64,000 bases of DNA from MGIIb-P sp963934015 (GTDB lineage Archaea; Thermoplasmatota; Poseidoniia; Poseidoniales; Thalassarchaeaceae): positions 62,001 through 126,000 of the forward strand of contig CAWVWT010000002.1 in NCBI GenBank assembly GCA_963934015.1. The letters are read 5' to 3'. A program made the position numbers and the translations under genes. Positions 61,543-64,000 of this stretch are shown here, piece after piece; position 1 is the first letter of the stretch; every line of letters begins with the position of its first letter. The notes below the pieces were generated by a model that was not told the origin of the DNA, did not search any database, and saw only the letters and a list, made by a program, of their open reading frames with translations.

Positions 61543-63711
61543 TTAAGAGCGCATTGATGGTGGTTTCAAGGAGTTGATGAATCTCCTAATGCCATCTACC
61601 GCAATCGCAATCCAATCAATTAACAGGTTACCACGTCCATTCTTTGAGTGTGGCATGCCACGTGTTGCAAGATATGTAAAGACCAAGAAGAACCAGACAA
61701 AGAACAGAACAGATAACCAAGTAGGAAGCGTGCCAATAACACGTTCATTACACATTGAGTGCCCTGTCGCAGAATCAACATAGGATTCGCTACAGAACCA
61801 CTCACCTGGAACTCGAATCGGCTTGACTAAATTAGCGATTACAATAAACATGGCAACAACAACTCCCATCAGAGCCTCTCCAGCAATCATCCCCGCCGAA
61901 AGTAGCAACCCCCGTTTGGAGACTTCCGTTCCGGCTTCAACTGCCTCCTCACTTGGATCTCCTGACAACGAACCATCGACTCTTAAATGCGTGGTTCGCA
62001 CTACAAAATGACTCAGTAGACCCCCGATAAAAATGGTTGCTGAAAGATAGAATGGTAGGTACATTCCAATTGCAACAGACATTACTGGAAGCCCCTTCCA
62101 AATGATAAGAATCGCAACCAAAACACCCAACCCGAGCATTGGGTAATTGACCGTCCCCCCAAATATCCCTTCAATTAGTGTGCCGATAATTTCTGCCTGA
62201 GGAGCTGCTAAAGCGCTAGAACATGTTGGGTCATTGGCAGGGGGGTTTGACATACAATATGTGTTTGTAATTCTATATGCATCATTGAGGACGACCAAAG
62301 TCAGTGGTGCCATCACAGCTCCAGTGATGACTCCAACAATTTCAGCAATTTGCTGCTTCCATGGAGTTGCGCCAACCAAATGCCCAGTTTTCAAATCCTG
62401 CATTACATCTCCTGCGATTGCGGCATTTACGGCGACAACACTAGCAATAATCAGGGTTGCATACATCAATTCATTTTGTTCCATTCCCAATAGTAGATCA
62501 CCAACAATCCAAACAAGTAGTGCAGTCGCCATTAGTGTCGCGATTGTCATGCCCGAAACTGGTGAATTGCTTGAACCTACGACACCTGCAATATATCCGG
62601 CAACTGCGGAGAAGAAAAAGGCAGTCATAGCCAAGAATAACGACCCCACAGCACCTAGAATTAGCGATTCCATCATAGAAGCCCCTTTCAGATTTAATCT
62701 CCATGTGTAGAAAATGAACGTTAGGATTACTATAGCAATCAATACTGGCATCATTTTCTTCATGGGTAAATCTTGTTCAGTTCGAGGTAAACCTTGTACA
62801 TCGTCCCCTAAATCAGATCCAAATACACGCTTAACACCAGTCATGATTGTCTTTCTCATTGACCAAAGGGTCCACAACCCGCCTACAACCATACAGCCTA
62901 CACCGACGAATTTGACGTGGGTACTCCACAGTGAATGGGCGCTATGTGCTAGATCCATGCCGCCGCTTGGCCATCCATGAACTAAGCCATAAACTGGCGT
63001 AATTAACAGTACACCGATAATGGCTCCTGTGAAAATATATGACGCTATTCGTAATCCAACGATGTAGCCTACAGAAAGGAGTGCTAGGGACAAGTCAGAA
63101 GCACCATAAATTCTCGCTCCAGCAATATCAATTCCTGCCATAACCTTCCCTTCAACAATTTCAAATCCCTTAACAAACCATCCGTATAATGCACCTAAAC
63201 CAAGTGCATATAGAATGACAATCAGAGAAGAACCACCCTTTTCACCTGCAACAAGAACTTCTTCGCATGCTATCCCTTCAGGATACAGTAACGCTTCCTC
63301 GACGATGAATACACGCCGTAATGCAATGGTGAAGATTGTACCCAAAACACCCCCCAGAATTGCGACGCAAAATACGGTAACAAAATTCATGTCGCCCGCA
63401 AATCCCATTACTAGAAGTGCAGGCATTGTGAATATGATCCCAGCAGCGAGTGATTCTCCTGCCGAGGTCATTGTTTGAACCACATTGTTTTCGAGGATTG
63501 TCACATCCTTGAACTTCATTAGTCGAAGAAGTAGCATCGACATGACGGCTGCTGGGATAGAGGCAGATACAGTCATCCCCATATACAGTCCAAGATACGT
63601 GTTAGCCGCAGTCATCAGCGCACCCAATACGATACCGAGGACAATTGCGCGGACTGTTAATTCTGCAATATTCTTGTCAGCGGTCACATATGGTGTGTGG
63701 GTGGCCGTCAT
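61543..63711 (-). CDS. OPT-family transporter (second copy)
   Basis: 722 residues, some 15-16 hydrophobic helices. OPT features: early G-A-L-M-T-A-A-N-T-Y-L-G-L-Y-M-G-M-T helix, N-N-V-V-Q-T-M-T-S-A-G-E-S, the Y-P-E-G-I-A-C-E-E-V segment, and N-S-P-V-S-G-M-T. It is clearly different from the OPT protein at 8455. It belongs to the branch that includes many prokaryotic YSL-like proteins; substrates may be peptides or metal chelates. Divergent from the P-type ATPase gene. Confidence 0.9.
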   Translation of the reverse strand: MTATHTPYVTADKNIAELTVRAIVLGIVLGALMTAANTYLGLYMGMTVSASIPAAVMSMLLLRLMKFKDVTILENNVVQTMTSAGESLAAGIIFTMPALLVMGFAGDMNFVTVFCVAILGGVLGTIFTIALRRVFIVEEALLYPEGIACEEVLVAGEKGGSSLIVILYALGLGALYGWFVKGFEIVEGKVMAGIDIAGARIYGASDLSLALLSVGYIVGLRIASYIFTGAIIGVLLITPVYGLVHGWPSGGMDLAHSAHSLWSTHVKFVGVGCMVVGGLWTLWSMRKTIMTGVKRVFGSDLGDDVQGLPRTEQDLPMKKMMPVLIAIVILTFIFYTWRLNLKGASMMESLILGAVGSLFLAMTAFFFSAVAGYIAGVVGSSNSPVSGMTIATLMATALLVWIVGDLLLGMEQNELMYATLIIASVVAVNAAIAGDVMQDLKTGHLVGATPWKQQIAEIVGVITGAVMAPLTLVVLNDAYRITNTYCMSNPPANDPTCSSALAAPQAEIIGTLIEGIFGGTVNYPMLGLGVLVAILIIWKGLPVMSVAIGMYLPFYLSATIFIGGLLSHFVVRTTHLRVDGSLSGDPSEEAVEAGTEVSKRGLLLSAGMIAGEALMGVVVAMFIVIANLVKPIRVPGEWFCSESYVDSATGHSMCNERVIGTLPTWLSVLFFVWFFLVFTYLATRGMPHSKNGRGNLLIDWIAIAVDGIRRFINSLKPPSMRS

Positions 63712-63764
63712 ATGCCTACGACTTCAATTAGGATTGTCAAGCATCCGGTTGACCAAACAGAAAA

Positions 63765-63793
63765 TGTTCAGGTCCCTACAGGGACCCCGAACA
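63765..63793. promoter_or_regulatory. Extended hairpin in the divergent OPT / P-type ATPase gap
   Basis: GGTCCC (63771-63776), TACA loop, GGGACC (63781-63786). Outside it, TGTTC (63765-63769) can pair with GAACA (63789-63793) across small bulges, so the stem can reach eleven pairs. It lies 79 bases upstream of the GGCAC-like ATPase coding region start and about 50 bases from the OPT start. Function unknown. Confidence 0.4.
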
Positions 63794-63834
63794 TGAGTAT
63801 CATAAGCAAGGGTACACCACGACATTGTGTTCAT

Positions 63835-64000
63835 ATGTCAGCGGATGCTATGAAGTCCGACCATCCCGAAGGGGAGTGGCACGCACTTCCAATCGAGGAA
63901 GTGTTTGAGGTGTTGCAATCGCACGATGCCGGTTTGTCCAACGATGAAGTTATTCATCGACGCGAATTATACGGTGAAAATAAACTCGCTGCAAAACCGC
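63835..64000 (+). CDS. P-type cation-transporting ATPase (3' partial)
   Basis: Only the first 55 or so residues are in the window. ATG 63835 is chosen (63793 and 63850 are alternatives). The peptide W-H-A-L-P-I-E-E-V followed by A-G-L-S-N-D-E-V and R-R-E-L-Y-G-E-N-K-L is the cation ATPase N-terminal domain, where L-S-x-x-E-x-x-x-R-x-x-x-Y-G-x-N is the signature of P2 ATPases such as PacL-type calcium pumps and Na/K-like pumps. The ion cannot be read from this segment. Confidence 0.85.
   Translation, partial: MSADAMKSDHPEGEWHALPIEEVFEVLQSHDAGLSNDEVIHRRELYGENKLAAKP

Noticed and set aside
1..64000. Mobile elements, prophage, CRISPR or toxin-antitoxin genes
   Set aside because: No transposase, integrase, Cas protein, regular repeat array or recognisable toxin pair is present; the window looks like stable chromosomal core.

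Overview
The window reads as a piece of a marine planktonic archaeal genome, most probably Marine Group II / Candidatus Poseidoniia (Thermoplasmatota). The evidence for archaea is direct: archaeal-type information genes (exosome Rrp4/Rrp41/Rrp42, SBDS, aIF5A, aEF-2, RFC large subunit, proteasome alpha, TiaS, TrmY, KptA, eL43, Pcc1, prefoldin beta) and archaeal lipid genes (isopentenyl phosphate kinase, GGPP synthase). The marine Group II guess is inference, from the very large thrombospondin-type-3 and Ig-like surface proteins, peptide (OPT) transporters, fatty-acid-type enzymes and moderate G+C. Genes are densely packed; no gap between genes exceeds 180 bp, and I found no tRNA, rRNA, CRISPR array or insertion sequence. 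Ribosome binding sites of the GGAGG and GGTGAT type are visible before many starts.

Layout. 1-6474: two giant cell-surface proteins. 6522-12675: hydroxyacyl-CoA dehydrogenase, aIF5A, GNAT, OPT transporter, EamA transporter, SurE. 12672-14628 (minus): TrmY and SRP54. 14719-20173: two membrane or surface proteins, then the TrkA-TrkH potassium system. 20170-23473 (minus): RFC large subunit and glycyl-tRNA synthetase. 23653-28989: a 1778-residue Lhr-type helicase. 28981-32724: an archaeosortase (minus), divergent from a heptose pair (GmhA, GmhB), TiaS and a small membrane protein. 32708-35799: RecA-fold protein, adenylosuccinate lyase, Dph6-like ligase. 35925-42421: the archaeal proteasome/exosome superoperon (psmA, SBDS, rrp4, rrp41, rrp42, eL43, pcc1, prefoldin beta, DHH phosphoesterase, TPR-like protein). 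42403-45094 (minus): Nudix, TPR-like protein, UbiD-family decarboxylase. 45234-48621: str-type operon (uS12, uS7, EF-2). 48622-51171 (minus): isopentenyl phosphate kinase followed by a fused IPP isomerase-GGPP synthase. 51246-55666: zinc-ribbon protein, KptA, thiolase, a double zinc-ribbon protein and an actin-like ATPase that resembles magnetosome MamK. 55667-64000: zinc-ribbon membrane protein, CoaBC, prolyl-tRNA synthetase, membrane protein, split transketolase, a second OPT transporter, and the first part of a P-type ATPase.

How it fits together. Most of the window is housekeeping: translation, RNA decay, protein turnover. Isoprenoid genes (UbiD family, isopentenyl phosphate kinase, IPP isomerase-GGPP synthase) flank the str operon and suggest the archaeal mevalonate variant that runs through anhydromevalonate phosphate. 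Two OPT carriers, a transglutaminase-like ectoenzyme and large adhesin-like proteins suit an organism that feeds on peptides or particles. The most unusual items are the MamK-like actin with its zinc-ribbon neighbours, the IPP isomerase-GGPP synthase fusion with an internal ribosome binding site, and the archaeosortase beside heptose-phosphate genes.
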